Positions 1 through 10,854 of a stretch of DNA of 64,000 nucleotides are shown here, piece by piece. This DNA comes from Polytrichum commune (lineage: Eukaryota; Streptophyta; Polytrichopsida; Polytrichales; Polytrichaceae), in the NCBI GenBank assembly GCA_950295325.1, contig OX485808.1, positions 13,270,501 to 13,334,500 of the forward strand, given 5' to 3'. Position 1 is the first letter of the stretch. Each line of letters starts with the position of its first letter. The position numbers were made by a program, and so were the translations under genes. The notes under the pieces were generated by a model. It saw only the letters and a list, made by a program, of their open reading frames with translations, made no database searches and was not told the DNA's origin.

Positions 1-228
1 TCGTGGGCATCCAAAACGTGAGAAGATGTTCGTTTTAAGGAACTTAGCCACTGTCTCTTTATCATCACGTTTAGTGGCTTCAGCCTCAGCCCATTTAGTG
101 GCATAGTCTGTAGCAACTAAGATGTAACGATGACGTCCACTCTTACTAGGGGGGTTAATCGGACCAACGAAATCTATCCCCCATTTCTCAAAGGGTGCTA
201 ATGCTAGGATAGGATGCAATGGCATTGC
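1..228 (-). pseudogene. Ty3/gypsy integrase catalytic core, N-terminal part
   Basis: The minus strand encodes the start of a retroviral-type integrase core: the 'PFEKWGIDFVGP' motif, then 'YILVATDYATKWAEA' with the second catalytic-region aspartate, then a helix ending near FGCP at the window edge. The enzyme would insert the cDNA copy into chromosomal DNA in the nucleus. The segment is cut from its own zinc-finger half (about 1232-1400) by the insertion at 229-1231. The rest of the core, including the catalytic glutamate, lies outside the window. Confidence 0.9.
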
Positions 229-1231
229 TGATGTGTCCGTAGGTGTCGCGCACCTCTCCATGAGGAGTGCCCGAAACACCATGGGCACAAGGGGGACCCC
301 GGAGTGACACCCGGGACTTGTGGCGCCGTTGGTGAGAGGGCCCAAGTGATCCTAGTGTGGGTGAGGGCCCCGGGCGTTGGGAACGCCTCCCACCCACGAA
401 GACTAGGAGGCACAAGGGTAAGGCCATGAGCTATGCGTAGCTCATGGCGTGGTGATTCTAGAATGCTCAAGAACACCTCAATCGGAGGTGTGAGCTAGGA
501 GTTATGGCCATTTGAGTGGGGCGCTGTCCCGGGACAGCGCCCTGGTACAGCAGTGCCTGGGAGGGATTCCCGGGACTGCCAAGGTTCAAACAGGCATAAC
601 TTCCTCAAGACTTGCTCGAATGGAGCAAGTGAGGAGTCCATCGGCATCTACGTGAAGCGTAGATGAGGATGGAGCGGTTGGTTGTTATGATCAGACATCA
701 TACAAGGAAGTTATGATGGTCTGAAGCTGCTGGGGGGTTCTAGGCCCAGCAGCTAAAGGAAAATGTCCACTTGGCCCCAACTCTTGGTAGGGAGACAAGA
801 GGTTGGTTGACGGTGGGGTAGGGGCCCCGCGTGAAGTCCTAGAGGCTTATATGGGTGAGGTGGTGTGGCCTCACCCACCCGAGGCCGAACGGCACGGCCT
901 CCATTGGCATTGGCCTAATGTGAGGCCATAGTTGCCTAGTATGGTTCGGGTTGTTGTAGTGTTGCTCCGGCAACGCGATGATCAACATAAGATTGGACTT
1001 CCATGGATGGAAGTCCACATCTAAGGATTGGTTACCGATTAAAGGGGTTGGTTAGCAATTGAAGGGGTGAGTCCCGAAAGCAAAGTAGGAGGGTTGGTTC
1101 CCCTCCTATGAACTATAAGGTCCGGGGTGAGAGGAGCTAACCATTAGCATGGCGGTATGCGAATGGTTAGCGCTCGTAACCTTTGCTAGGAAATGAAAAT
1201 TGGCAAGATGGTCAAGGAGGGCTAGCAAGGG
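229..1231. mobile_element. Hairpin-array insertion of unknown class inside the gypsy integrase
   Basis: A 1003-bp block interrupts the integrase frame and is flanked by TTGC at 225-228 and 1232-1235. Removing it with one TTGC copy leaves the integrase frame open and colinear, so the boundaries are well supported. It begins TGATGTG and ends CAAGGG, has no terminal inverted or long terminal repeats, and no convincing ORF. It contains about twenty consecutive stem-loops, for example 423-433/438-448 (11-bp perfect stem, 4-nt loop), a 24-bp perfect palindrome at 519-542, 725-734/745-754, 994-1004/1007-1017 and 1136-1145/1162-1171. It is richer in G+C than the host element. The last stem pairs 1180-1189 with 1222-1231, ending exactly at the insertion boundary. 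I recognise no known family. A retrozyme-like or other structured-RNA retroelement is one idea, because plant retrozymes also make 4-bp target duplications. Confidence 0.85.
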
Positions 1232-2660
1232 TTGCGACAGTAGGTTTACCAACTCGTTGACATGCGTCACACTGTCTTGCATAGGTGACACAGTCATTGA
1301 ACAAGGTGGGCCACCAATACCCTGTCTATAAGACTTTCCTAGCGGTGACATTACCCGCAAAATGGCCTCCTGCGGGGTCACTATGACATCCTTGTAAAAT
1401 TAAGGGTATTTCTGAACTCATAATGCACCGTCTCAATATACCATCCTTGCTTTTCTTATATAAGGTGTCGGTAATGATAGAATATGGAGTTGCTTTGAAT
1501 AACAAACGTTGTTGTTGTTTCTTAGAAAAGTCCAAGGGGAATGTGTTGGTTTGGAGATAATTAATTATCTCAGCATACTCGGGTGACACTTTCTCTATGA
1601 AAAACAAATTAGCATCCGGAAAAGAATCATCAATGGGTTCTGTTCCTAACGTATCACTCAACCTTGATAAGTGGTCTGCATTAGCATGACTCTTACCTGG
1701 TCGCACTTGAACAGTAAAATTAAACTCTTGCAACAATAAGACCCATCTAGCTATTCTTCCACTCAGCTGGGGTTTGTTTATCATATACTTTAGGGCGTCG
1801 TGGTCCACATGGAATACGAACTTATACCCTAGTAGGTAATGTCTAAATTTTTGTACTGAGAAAATCATCCCTAAGGCTTCCCTTTCCGTAACTGTGTAAT
1901 TATGTTCCGCTTGAACTAGTTGACGACTAGCAAAGTAGATAGGATGGTCATGACCTTTCTCATCTTTTTGACTTAACACTGCACCAATGTCGACATTTGA
2001 CGCATCTACATACACCTCAAAATCCTTTTCCCAATTAGGGGCAACTAGAATGGGTGCAGATATTAACTTCTTTTTAAGCGTATTAAATGCTTGGGTGCAG
2101 GCCTCAGTCCAAATTGGTGGAGTGTCGGTTTTCTTTAGCAATTCGGTCAAGGGCATTGCAATGATGGAATAGCGAAAGATAAAACGATGATAATATCCGG
2201 CATGTCCCAAAAATCCCTTAACTTCAGTAACAGTAGTTGGTATGGGTAACGAAGTAATAATAGCAATTTTCTCAGGATCAGTGGCCACTCCTTGCTTAGA
2301 TATTATATGGCCAACTAATTTACCAAAGGGTACCAGAAACACAGACTTGGCAGTATTAATAGAAATTCCAACTGCCATACATTCATCAAAACATTCTTGT
2401 AGATGTTTGGCATGTCTCTCCAGAGTACTATATACTGCAAAATCATCTAGAAACACCTCCATCGTGCGATGAAGATATTTCCGAAAGGTGTTAATTCCTA
2501 ACCTGGAAAAAGTTCCAGGGGAATTACACATTCCAAACGGCATGCGAGCATATGCAAAAATGCCCCATGGTGTGGTAAAAGCAGTCAAAATCCGATGTGG
2601 TGGATATATGGAAATTTGATTATAGCCTGAAAACCCATCCATGAATGAATAGCAATCATA
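1232..2660 (-). pseudogene. Gypsy pol: RT C-terminal half, RNase H and integrase zinc finger
   Basis: The open frame 2642-1326 (438 residues) starts at the 'MDGFSGYNQI' motif of RT. It continues through 'MPFGMCNSP' and the active-site 'VFLDDF' near residues 64-69, which has F in place of the usual Y of YxDD. The RNase H domain starts around residue 210 (VYVDAS) and keeps its later acidic positions (TEREA, HVDHDAL). The histidine pair of the integrase HHCC finger is at the end of this frame. After a TAG stop at 1326-1328 the frame continues to about 1240 with the cysteine pair (CDAC). The TAG stands where a glutamine codon is usual, and the TGA at 2661-2663 separates this part from the RT N-terminus. 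Confidence 0.93.
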
Positions 2661-4901
2661 TCATGCCACTTCATCTAACATAGTGTTAGTGAATGGCAAG
2701 GGAAAATAGTCTTTCTTAATGACACTATTCAACTTCCGATAATCCACACATATACGGAGTTTGCCATTCTTTTTGGGTACTAAGACAATGGGTGATACCC
2801 ATTCACTATATGGGATAGGATAAATTATGCCCACTTCCAATAACTTGTCAACTTCCTCTTTAACCAATAGGGAATACTTTGGATTCATTCGATATTGCCT
2901 TTGACGGACAGGGGTAGTCCCTTCTTCCAATATGATTTTATGCTCACAAATCTCCGGGGGAACTCCTCTCAAATCCTTATACGTCCACGCAAAGACTTTA
3001 ATATTTCTCTTAAAAAACTCCTTCCAAAACTTCCACTCATCTTTGGTTATCTTCTCATATATCTTGATGATACGGGGTGTCTCATCATCACTCAAATCCA
3101 TATCTCTACATACATATTTGACCACATAATGCTTAGCAGGTTGATCAGACTCGAACATTGAGGATTCCCATTTTTCGGCCAAATCATCTTTAGTTGGTAC
3201 TTTAAGTGTGGTTTCCTCTCGTACATTATACACTGATTGTAACTTCCGTGCTTCATTGGGTCGTGAGGCATGGGTGGAGACCATATTAACTGGCACGGTA
3301 TTTTGCCATGCTAAGATGGCATCATCCGAATCTCCATCCCCAAGCGCACAAAAATACTCTCCCATTCCCACAGGAGTGTATTTAAATGGCTTATCATTCA
3401 CACGGTATATGGATTCACTCGTAGTAGTTTCTTTCTCAGTTTCATCACTCACATCCGTCGTGAATTCAGTCTCGTCATCTTGAGTCTCACCATGGTATTG
3501 GGTAGGAAACAAAGGTAGAATTATCTTCTTTGGACCCTTTCCTATTGTAAGTGTACCCTTCCCCCAATCTTCTTTGGCATGGGCATCTAGCAACCATGTT
3601 CGTCCAAGAAGGCCTGGATAGGATGGTACACCATCCATAGTCTTAAAAACAACATAATCCACCTTATACTCAATGTTAGCAATGAGGGTTGGAATTTGTT
3701 CCAAGACTCCCAATGGCTTAACTCGACTGCTATCTGCCATTTTTAAAATGATGGTAGTAGATACTACATTGGATATTCCCAATTCATTCATGGTATCAAC
3801 ATTCATCAAATTGACACTTGATCCAGTGTCAATTTGGAATCCCGGTATAAGAGCACCTCCTATAATGACATCAACTGTAGGAGCTCCAGGATCTCGACTC
3901 AAAGTAATATCATGTACGGCGGCGGGTCTCGACCTTCTACGTATCATGGATGAACTCAAGGAACTACGACATTGTGGTGCTATTGCCAACAATTGTTTCA
4001 TTGTGATTGTGGGTTGTATTGTATCCAGATCTTCTATGATATCATAAGATTTAAGATCCTTAGACAACATCATCGTCCGTGATGATCGGGCAGATGATGG
4101 CTTAATCTTAGGTCTTTGGTTTTTTATGGGTATCTTTGGGTAAGGATAAAAGTTATCTGTCGGTGACATAGGTAAACGGATTGAACTTGGGGGGTTAACC
4201 ACAACAGTAGGTAATGGAACTCTTGCATTGTCAGGAGTTACGACAGGTGGTAAATTTGTCGATGGTAAATTAGGTTCCACTGTGGGTTTATCCTTTGGGT
4301 CTCTCATCAAAGGAGCTTGTGAATATTCCGAAAAACTAGTTCCATCATCACTATGTTGTTTATTAAACCTCTTAGTACTAGATCCTTCTCGTTGTATGGC
4401 GGGTTTCTTGTGGGATCTAGTAGTGACAGCGTTGACGTGTTCTTCCATTCGCTCAATTTTTGACAACTGTACCCTATGCACATTACGATCTTGTCCCTCA
4501 TCTTCTTGTATAGTCACATGCTTACTCTTTTTCCAATCTCTCTCAGAAGGTGGACCTTCCTTCTTCTGTTGGGTACACTCAACTGTAGGATGTCCTGCTT
4601 CTTTACAGTTCCCACATAATGGGATATATTGTTGAAATTTTCTAGGGTTGGGGCAATCTCCTGCATAATGACCTATCTCTCCCCATCGGAAACATACTAC
4701 AAACTGGTTGGGCATTGGTGTCTTATAATTTTGGGTTCGGGGGTTATATGGAGGACCCCTCCAATTGGGTGGTTGGTTAACTTCACCCCAACTTGGTCGA
4801 TTCCCAAAATTTAGAGGCACCGGCCTACGGTTGAAATTCTTTTTGGGATTGTAACTTGCATTAGGCCCACTATCCATGTGCTCTTGTTGCCAAGGTCGTG
4901 A
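2661..4901 (-). pseudogene. Gypsy gag C-terminus, protease and RT N-terminal half
   Basis: The open frame 4877-2661 is 738 residues. Two CCHC-type knuckles lie near residues 62-102. The first has tryptophan where the second cysteine belongs (CFRW...H...C), so it is damaged; the second (CGNC...GH...C) is intact. The aspartic protease follows with the motif IDTGSS near residue 350 and a later LLGRTWL block. RT begins about residue 640, with the conserved 'SPIVLVPKKNGKLRICVDYRKLN' region at its end. The frame stops at TGA 2661-2663 just before the next RT motif, and the same frame stays open beyond it. A TAG at 4902-4904 interrupts the same frame upstream. Confidence 0.93.
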
Positions 4902-6385
4902 CTAGTTAGTTTCTACCTGGTGAACAACTCGACTCTTAGACAAATTCCAACACTCATTTACCGAATGGTTCCCTCCACAAAAGGTGCATTTAACTCTCAG
5001 CCCTTTTGGTGAGGGGCACTCATTGGATAAATGACCATGTCCCTTACAATTATTACACCAAATATTAGTTCTTTCCTCAGTCGGTTGTGGTCGTTTATTA
5101 GCTCCTCTGGTTATTTTGACTTCCAAGTTTGCTAATTTCTTAGTAATGTCCATAAGGGCTAATTCTTGTGGAGTGGATTGAACAATTGGTGGAGGCTTTT
5201 GTATGACCTTAGGTGGTGCAAACAAATCTGCACTCGGGTGTTTGAATTGTGTGGCGTCAACCATGGGTTTAGCGCCCGGATATGTCAGTGATTGTCCTGG
5301 TAAAACTGGATGATAGGCTTGGTCCTTCCTAGGTTGCTCATAAAGGTCATAATTGTAGGTATCGAAAGTATATCGATCCTCAACACGAGACTCCTCCCAA
5401 GCCTTTGCCAATGCAAACGCATCCTCTCTGGTGGCTGGGGTGCGTTCTCTCACATAGAGTTTCAACTCAAAGGGGTATAGTCCTCCTATGAAGATATTCC
5501 TCAAGAAATTATTTGGGATCTGATGAGCTCCCATTCTCAGTAGGATGTCACTCATTCTCCCCCAATAATTATCAACAGTTTCATTTGTACCCATACGAAT
5601 GGTTCTCAATCTTTCCATTAGACTGTTCTCAAACCCTAAAGGTCTAAAGTATACAAGAAATGCATCTTTAAGGGCATCCCAGTCAGCAAATGGTGTTTGA
5701 TGGGAAAATCACAAGAACGCATTTTCTTGCAGGGTGGCGGCAAATGCTTCCATCATCTTATCATGTGGAACACTGTTTGCGGCACACACAATTTCAAATT
5801 TTCTGACATGGACATCAGGGTCTATTCCTAGTCTACCCTGAAAATAGGGTAAATTCACTACACTATTGATTCTAGGGGGATTGGCTGCCATATTGAGCAG
5901 TGGTACTACAGGTTGTAGTTGTACTACGGGTTGTAAGGAAGGAGGTATTAATTGTGCTACGGGTACTGATGGTGTGTAAGGTGTAAACAATGGGTTGCCT
6001 TGCACATTGGTGTAAACCGTTGTGTCAAGCACAAGAGATGGTGTACGTTCATAGGCAGTAGCCCACAACGGTGGAGTAGGTGAACTGGTGCGAGGTGAAT
6101 TATCAGTAAATAAAACTTTCGGTGATAAGAAATCCCTCTCAGCACTTGTTGTAGGTTTATTTACTGGTGTCTTAAAAATATCTCCTGGGATACTACCAGA
6201 ACCCTCTCTTACTTCCTCTAAGAATGGCTTAACCCAACTTTGTCTTCTATCATGTGTTTGTTTTCTATACTCTCTGGCTGCCGCTCTATCTTCTCTAGCT
6301 TTATCACTGGCCGCCTTCCTTACGGATGCAGATTGAGAATGAGATTTTTCATGTGTGGATTCCAGTTTGACTGCCTCTCCCTAAC
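4902..6385 (-). pseudogene. Gypsy gag (capsid region and zinc knuckles)
   Basis: One minus-strand frame runs from about 6385 to 4902 with one internal TGA at 5709-5711. The upstream half holds a basic/acidic stretch and then the retrotransposon-gag start ('NLPYFQGRLGIDPDVHVRKFE'). The downstream half, 5618-4902, has the rest of the capsid-like helices and ends with a CCHC knuckle (CNNCKGHGHLSNEC) and a second variant finger (CTFCGGNHSVNEC). The stop at 5709 sits where gag proteins usually have a tryptophan before phenylalanine, so it looks like a TGG-to-TGA change. Gag would form the cytoplasmic particle that packages element RNA. Confidence 0.88.
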
Positions 6386-6396
6386 TATTCAACTTT

Positions 6397-7394
6397 CTAC
6401 TTACATAGGGTTCTAAAATCGATTGGGTTAAGGTAAAGGTATAAAGGGTCCCGATGCATGAAGTCAGGTATAAAGGGTGTAGCTCGGTAATTCGGTCTTC
6501 CGAACACAAACTTATACTTTGTCCTAGACACTTTGGTTCCTTGCCACGTACCGTCAACTGGTGGTACTATTTTCGACGTCACACTCTTCAATCTTCCGTA
6601 AACACAAAATAAGAACCAAAGGGACAAGGGCAAGACGGGAATATTATTGTCCACAATCACTCTTCTATATCCTTCTCCTTGGTTCCAAATTCGGTTGGTA
6701 ATATTACGTTGTAAATCTAAAGGTAAAGCTACAAATCGCTCTATAAATTCCTTGGGTAAGGTCACTCTCTCAGGAGTAATATAGAATCCATCCCCGTAAT
6801 GAGTGAGGCGGAAGAATCTATACAAAGCTGAGAATAAATACCCTCCCGAATATATTTTTAGTTTAGCATATTCCGGGACCTACCAACACCACTCCATTAG
6901 TCAGTCAAGACCTAACTAGAACAATAACGACATTGGGTGATGTCGATGGTTCTAGGCTTTCCTGATGACTCTATCGGATCATCTCTATTATACCCTCTAC
7001 GGTTCTTAAACATGATTCTGGTTGGGGCCCTAGACACACTCTCCCTTTCTCTAAACTCTCTCGCTTTCCCTTGTTGGATTTGGTTCCACAGGGTTTCCGC
7101 ACCTGGAAGATTCTTCTCCCGGTATTGATCTCTCTCTAATCTCTCTAATGTGTTACACATGTAATATTCTAACCTAGCGAGTCTATTAGCGACAACACTC
7201 AGAAGTTCATAAATTTGGTTGTCAATTCTCACAATGGGTTCTGACACTCGACAAATATTGTAAGGTAAAGGGGGTAAAGTAGAATTGGAGATAGGTGGGC
7301 AATGTCGGTTTTGGTCTACACTGACCCACACCTTATCTCTAGTTCTCCGACCTCTCAACCTCCATTTGTTTTGCATATTCATTGTGGTTGACAC
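6397..7394 (-). pseudogene. Gypsy 5' open frames between primer site and gag
   Basis: Two minus-strand frames, 7394-6912 (160 residues) and 6825-6397 (142 residues), lie between the primer site and recognisable gag. The first starts 57 bp from the primer site; it is basic at the N-terminus and arginine-rich at the end. The second (RFFRLTHYGDGFYITPE...) extends upstream to about 6895 through a stop. I recognise no domain in either. They may be the N-terminal part of an unusually long gag, or an extra ORF like that of some plant Tat/Ogre elements. Both are short and probably broken. Confidence 0.55.
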
Positions 7395-7450
7395 TGACCA
7401 TTTGTTATTTTGTTCCTTTCCAACTTAACCTTAAAAGACGACCACAACCT

Positions 7451-7468
7451 TCCCCGGCAGCGGCGCCA
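7451..7468 (-). other. Primer binding site, tRNA-Asp type
   Basis: On the minus strand the 18 bases read TGGCGCCGCTGCCGGGGA. Except for one position (C for T) this is the complement of the 3' end of plant tRNA-Asp including CCA, the usual primer site of several plant gypsy lineages. It lies 4 bp inside the LTR end. Confidence 0.88.
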
Positions 7469-7472
7469 AAAA

Positions 7473-9113
7473 TGTAGTAGGTTTTTGCTATGATTTTAAA
7501 ACAACAAAACCCAGGGAACAAAGTCTCCAAGAAGACTGAGATAGTGTCTATAAGAGTTAATGTCACATTGGATTAAGGATTTTAATAACATATTAGGGTC
7601 TTTCTTCCTTCATTCCTTCATTATTCCACTTATTCTCCCCCCTTATGGTTCCTTTGTGCTTCTTCAGTCGTGAGTGATTCCGTCCTATCTTCAGGGAAAG
7701 TTTCTATCACTCTATGTTTTTTTGACCTATTTCAGTCGTGAAGCTCAAAAGCTTGGCAAGTTGGCACTAACTCTTAGGCAGGACTGCGCGTCCAAAGCAC
7801 GTCTTTTGAGTAGCCTTCTTTGTCTTTATGTGTTATGAATTATGCTTGCGATCAATTCAAATTAATTCCAGTTAGTTTTACTTACAGTTCTCAGCGTTCC
7901 CTCAGAGACTGTAACCGTCTCCATCACTCTCCGATCCACATGGTCGTCCATCTCATAGAGTATCTATTCCGTCAATATATAAGATATATATATTTTTTAA
8001 ACAGGCTATATCCTTTAGTTAACAAGTTGTTATTACTTAGAAGGATTTTATCTACAACAAGTTCATCTCACCGGGTAAAGTCTTGCTTCTACCATGCGGG
8101 TGTTGTTTTCAGTCTTTTCTCTATTTCAGTCTATAAATTCTCTCAGACCTAACTGGCGATATTCTATCAGGCTTACCCATGCAATATCCTATTGTGGGGT
8201 AATTACCCTAAGGTGAGGTCAGTCCTCATCCTCGTACTAGGCTGTAACTCCTCACATTCTCTCAGGTAGGGTCTTGCCTCCCTCAGGCTTCTACGTCTGT
8301 GATTCCTCTACTGGCTATTGCCCTTTCGTCTCTCTGTAGACTGGTGGCCTTGCCATGACCACTCTCTGGTCTTGCCTTTACCCTTCTAGCCTCAGACTAT
8401 GGCTTTACTCACTCATCAGTCTCTATTCTCCATCCCAGGGTAAGTGGCTATGCTCTCAAGATTATTGCCTCTTAATCTTTCTTTCACTCACATCTTGACT
8501 CCCTCATGCCCTCAAACCTGACTCCATAGCCAACTGCTTGGGATTTCGCACTCTTCCTCGTACATCAAACTCTTCTTGCTTATGTGTCCTCTTTCGGCGC
8601 TCACAGCCTATTGCCTTTCCAGCGCATCTTGGTGTCTCTACCTCGGAAAGGCTATTGCCTGAGTATGCTTGCCTTTTCTAAGTATCTCATTCAATCACAC
8701 GCTTCTCTCCTGTTCTTACAACTTAAGAGCACTCTTGACTATGCTTCCAGACTACTTTGCGCTCTTAACAGCTTATATGTCTATTTCAATGCTCACGATT
8801 ATCGCCATTGCACTTCATCACTCCACATACTTTCTTGACATTATCTTCACACAAAATACTAACTCTCATCATTCTTACGACCATTGCTCACAACACCTCT
8901 TGACTCCAGCCAATTTGCATTGACTCACACGACCACAAGTATCAGTAAAACTTCATTGCACATACAACCAGATTACTGCTCATCACGATGACACTTCACT
9001 TATATTCAAATGTAATGTTGCCCAAAGACTGTATCACACAATTATTCTTTGCCTATTGCTAATACTCCTTCTCGGAGGAAACCAAGTAACACTCAGACTC
9101 AATCACTGAGCTC
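7473..9113 (-). repeat. 5' LTR of the gypsy element (outer end approximate)
   Basis: The LTR ends with CTACA on the minus strand, 4 bp before the primer site; on the plus strand this reads TGTAG at 7473. The block is non-coding, pyrimidine-rich on the plus strand, with many short CTCAGG-like words at 8200-8550. The outer end must lie before copia coding sequence resumes at about 9122. I place it near 9105-9118, but cannot fix it because the partner LTR is outside the window. Confidence 0.7.
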
Positions 9114-9121
9114 TGATGTCG

Positions 9122-10854
9122 CTAAAGCCTATTGCCAAACACTAGGAGACTATGCCTGATTTCTAACTCTGAAAATAGCCTGCCTACCTTCTGCTTCGCC
9201 TCCTCCTTGAGCTGACGAAGGAGGAGAAGTCGGTTAGGGATTGTAACCGATTCTTGACGGCGATAGCCCTTCGATGACGCTGCGGATGGCATTCCAAGAT
9301 CATTAGCCAGATGAATGTCATCACTTTTCAAAAAGTGGCCCACTTCCGGCAAGCGATAGCCAAAAATTGGTCTCACACCGCCATACAAACCTCTTCCTCA
9401 TCCCCTAGGGAGATGGGGTTGCTCATTATCGGTTCGATAATGAGCCTATACAGGCCTTCGTCTCCCGCATACGCGGTGGCAAGGAGGCTCTGCCCTTGCC
9501 TGAGCTCCAGGACCTCCTCATCGATACCCACCGCGGTGGATACGTGGATTTGGTTGGCTCGTAGGTCTTGATAACTGATCAGGTTTCGAGGAGCCTCCGG
9601 GGCATACATAGCCCTTTCACAAACGAGGGGGAATCCCCCGGGCAGACCAAGAACTGCCCGGCCCTCCCGGAATTTAAACTTCCGGCTTCCGGCCATTATA
9701 ACAATGTTACAATGCTGCCAGGATGACTTGTTATTTGAGAAATTAAAGAATTTAGGATTCATGAGAATTGTGTGTATGGAAGCACTATCTAATAGTGCTT
9801 CGTTAGACTCAGATTCTGATTTCCCTCTCATGGCCATAAAATTCTCAACATCCAGGGTATTATCTTGTTGTATATCAATGTTATAATTCTCCCTGGATTG
9901 GTTTTTGAGCCTCTGAACCTCCAAGTTGTATAACTCAATTACATATGCAGATGCTCTACATTTCTTAGCATAATGCCCTTTGCGGCCATACTTGTGGCAA
10001 GTGCCCTTAGAAGGTTTAGAGGGTGGGTGCTTAGGTTGCTGGGGTGTCCCCCGTGAGACATACCTCTTAGGCTTGGATGTAAACCGCTTCGTGAACCCCT
10101 TAGGCGGTCTCCTCGGGGCTTCGGTCGCATGTGCCTCCGGTGGGGTGGCTGGAAGCTCCCTCGCCACTGGAATCGCCACGTGCACCTCCCGAGCAGGTCT
10201 TGATTCAGCATTCTTCAATAAGAGTTGCTGATGCTTCTCTGCAAGCAGCAGATGGGCCATGAGCTGTGAGTGTTGTGTGAACCTCATATTTCTATATTGT
10301 TGGGACAATATAGAGGTAGCAGGAGGAAATGTGGACAAAGTTTTCTCGATGAGCTCATTTTCGGTGATGGTTTCACCGCACAATCGCAATGTAGCAACGA
10401 TCCGATGCAACTCGGAGTTAAATGTAACGAAATCGGGAAAGTCTAAGACCCTTAGGTTAATCCAATCACTTCTGGCTTGAGGCAGAAATAAGGTCTGTTG
10501 GTGGTCAAATCTTTCCTTGAGTTGTGTCCATAACCTAGCTGGATCGGTAACCTGTATGTATTGTAATCGTAAGGAATGATCCAGATGTCGCCTAAGTATG
10601 ACTAAGGCTTGTGATTTGTATACATCAGATACCTCTTCTGCTGGGTTAGTTTCTAGGCAGATACCTAGTTCCTCTGCCGCTAGGTATTGTTTAGCGTCGT
10701 TAACCCATTCAAGAAAATTTGAACCATTAGAACTTAATGGTTCGAAGCAAAGCAACCTGGACCCTGTAGATGTAAATGATGATGATGATGATGGTCCTGG
10801 TTGAGTAGCCATAACTACTGGTTCAGTTTTCTTAAGTCTGGACTTTGACGCCAT
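9122..10854 (-). pseudogene. Copia gag-protease, truncated
   Basis: The frame 10854-9373 encodes 493 residues. Residues about 35-190 match the copia gag (UBN2) pattern, with 'FLEWVNDAKQYLAAEE' and 'LWTQLKERFDHQ'. A CCHC knuckle at about 285-300 reads CHKYGRKGHYAKKC, with tyrosine in place of the second cysteine. The aspartic protease region has 'EALLDSASIHTI', where serine follows the aspartate instead of the common DSGAS/T. The frame stops at 9373; a further frame 9388-9122 on the same strand continues but matches nothing clear. A substrate-binding gag and a maturation protease are the expected roles. The altered knuckle and the loss of integrase and RT make it inactive. Confidence 0.88.

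Larger units (their letters stand above)
1..9113 (-). mobile_element. Ty3/gypsy LTR retrotransposon, 5' portion, degenerate
   Basis: Reading leftwards the order is LTR (from about 9113 to 7473), primer binding site, 5' open frames, gag with zinc knuckles, protease, reverse transcriptase, RNase H, integrase zinc finger and integrase core. That order, with integrase after RNase H, defines Ty3/gypsy. The integrase core runs off the left edge of the window, so the 3' LTR is not seen. At least four in-frame stop codons and a 1-kb insertion (229-1231) show that it is dead. It borders a copia element at about 9113 whose pol is missing, so this element probably inserted into the copia copy. The long (about 1.6 kb) LTR and the tRNA-Asp primer site resemble non-chromoviral plant lineages; lineage assignment is inference. 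Confidence 0.93.

Noticed and set aside
225..300. A hammerhead-like start (CTGATG followed by CGAAAC at about 272) at the left end of the hairpin insertion
   Set aside because: The conserved core needs CUGANGA; here the last A is U. The bases between do not form a proper helix II, and no cleavage-site strand pairs convincingly.
3673..4047. Plus-strand frame of 124 codons
   Set aside because: Antisense shadow of the gypsy protease region.
4228..4635. Plus-strand frame of 135 codons
   Set aside because: Antisense shadow of the gypsy gag-pol frame.
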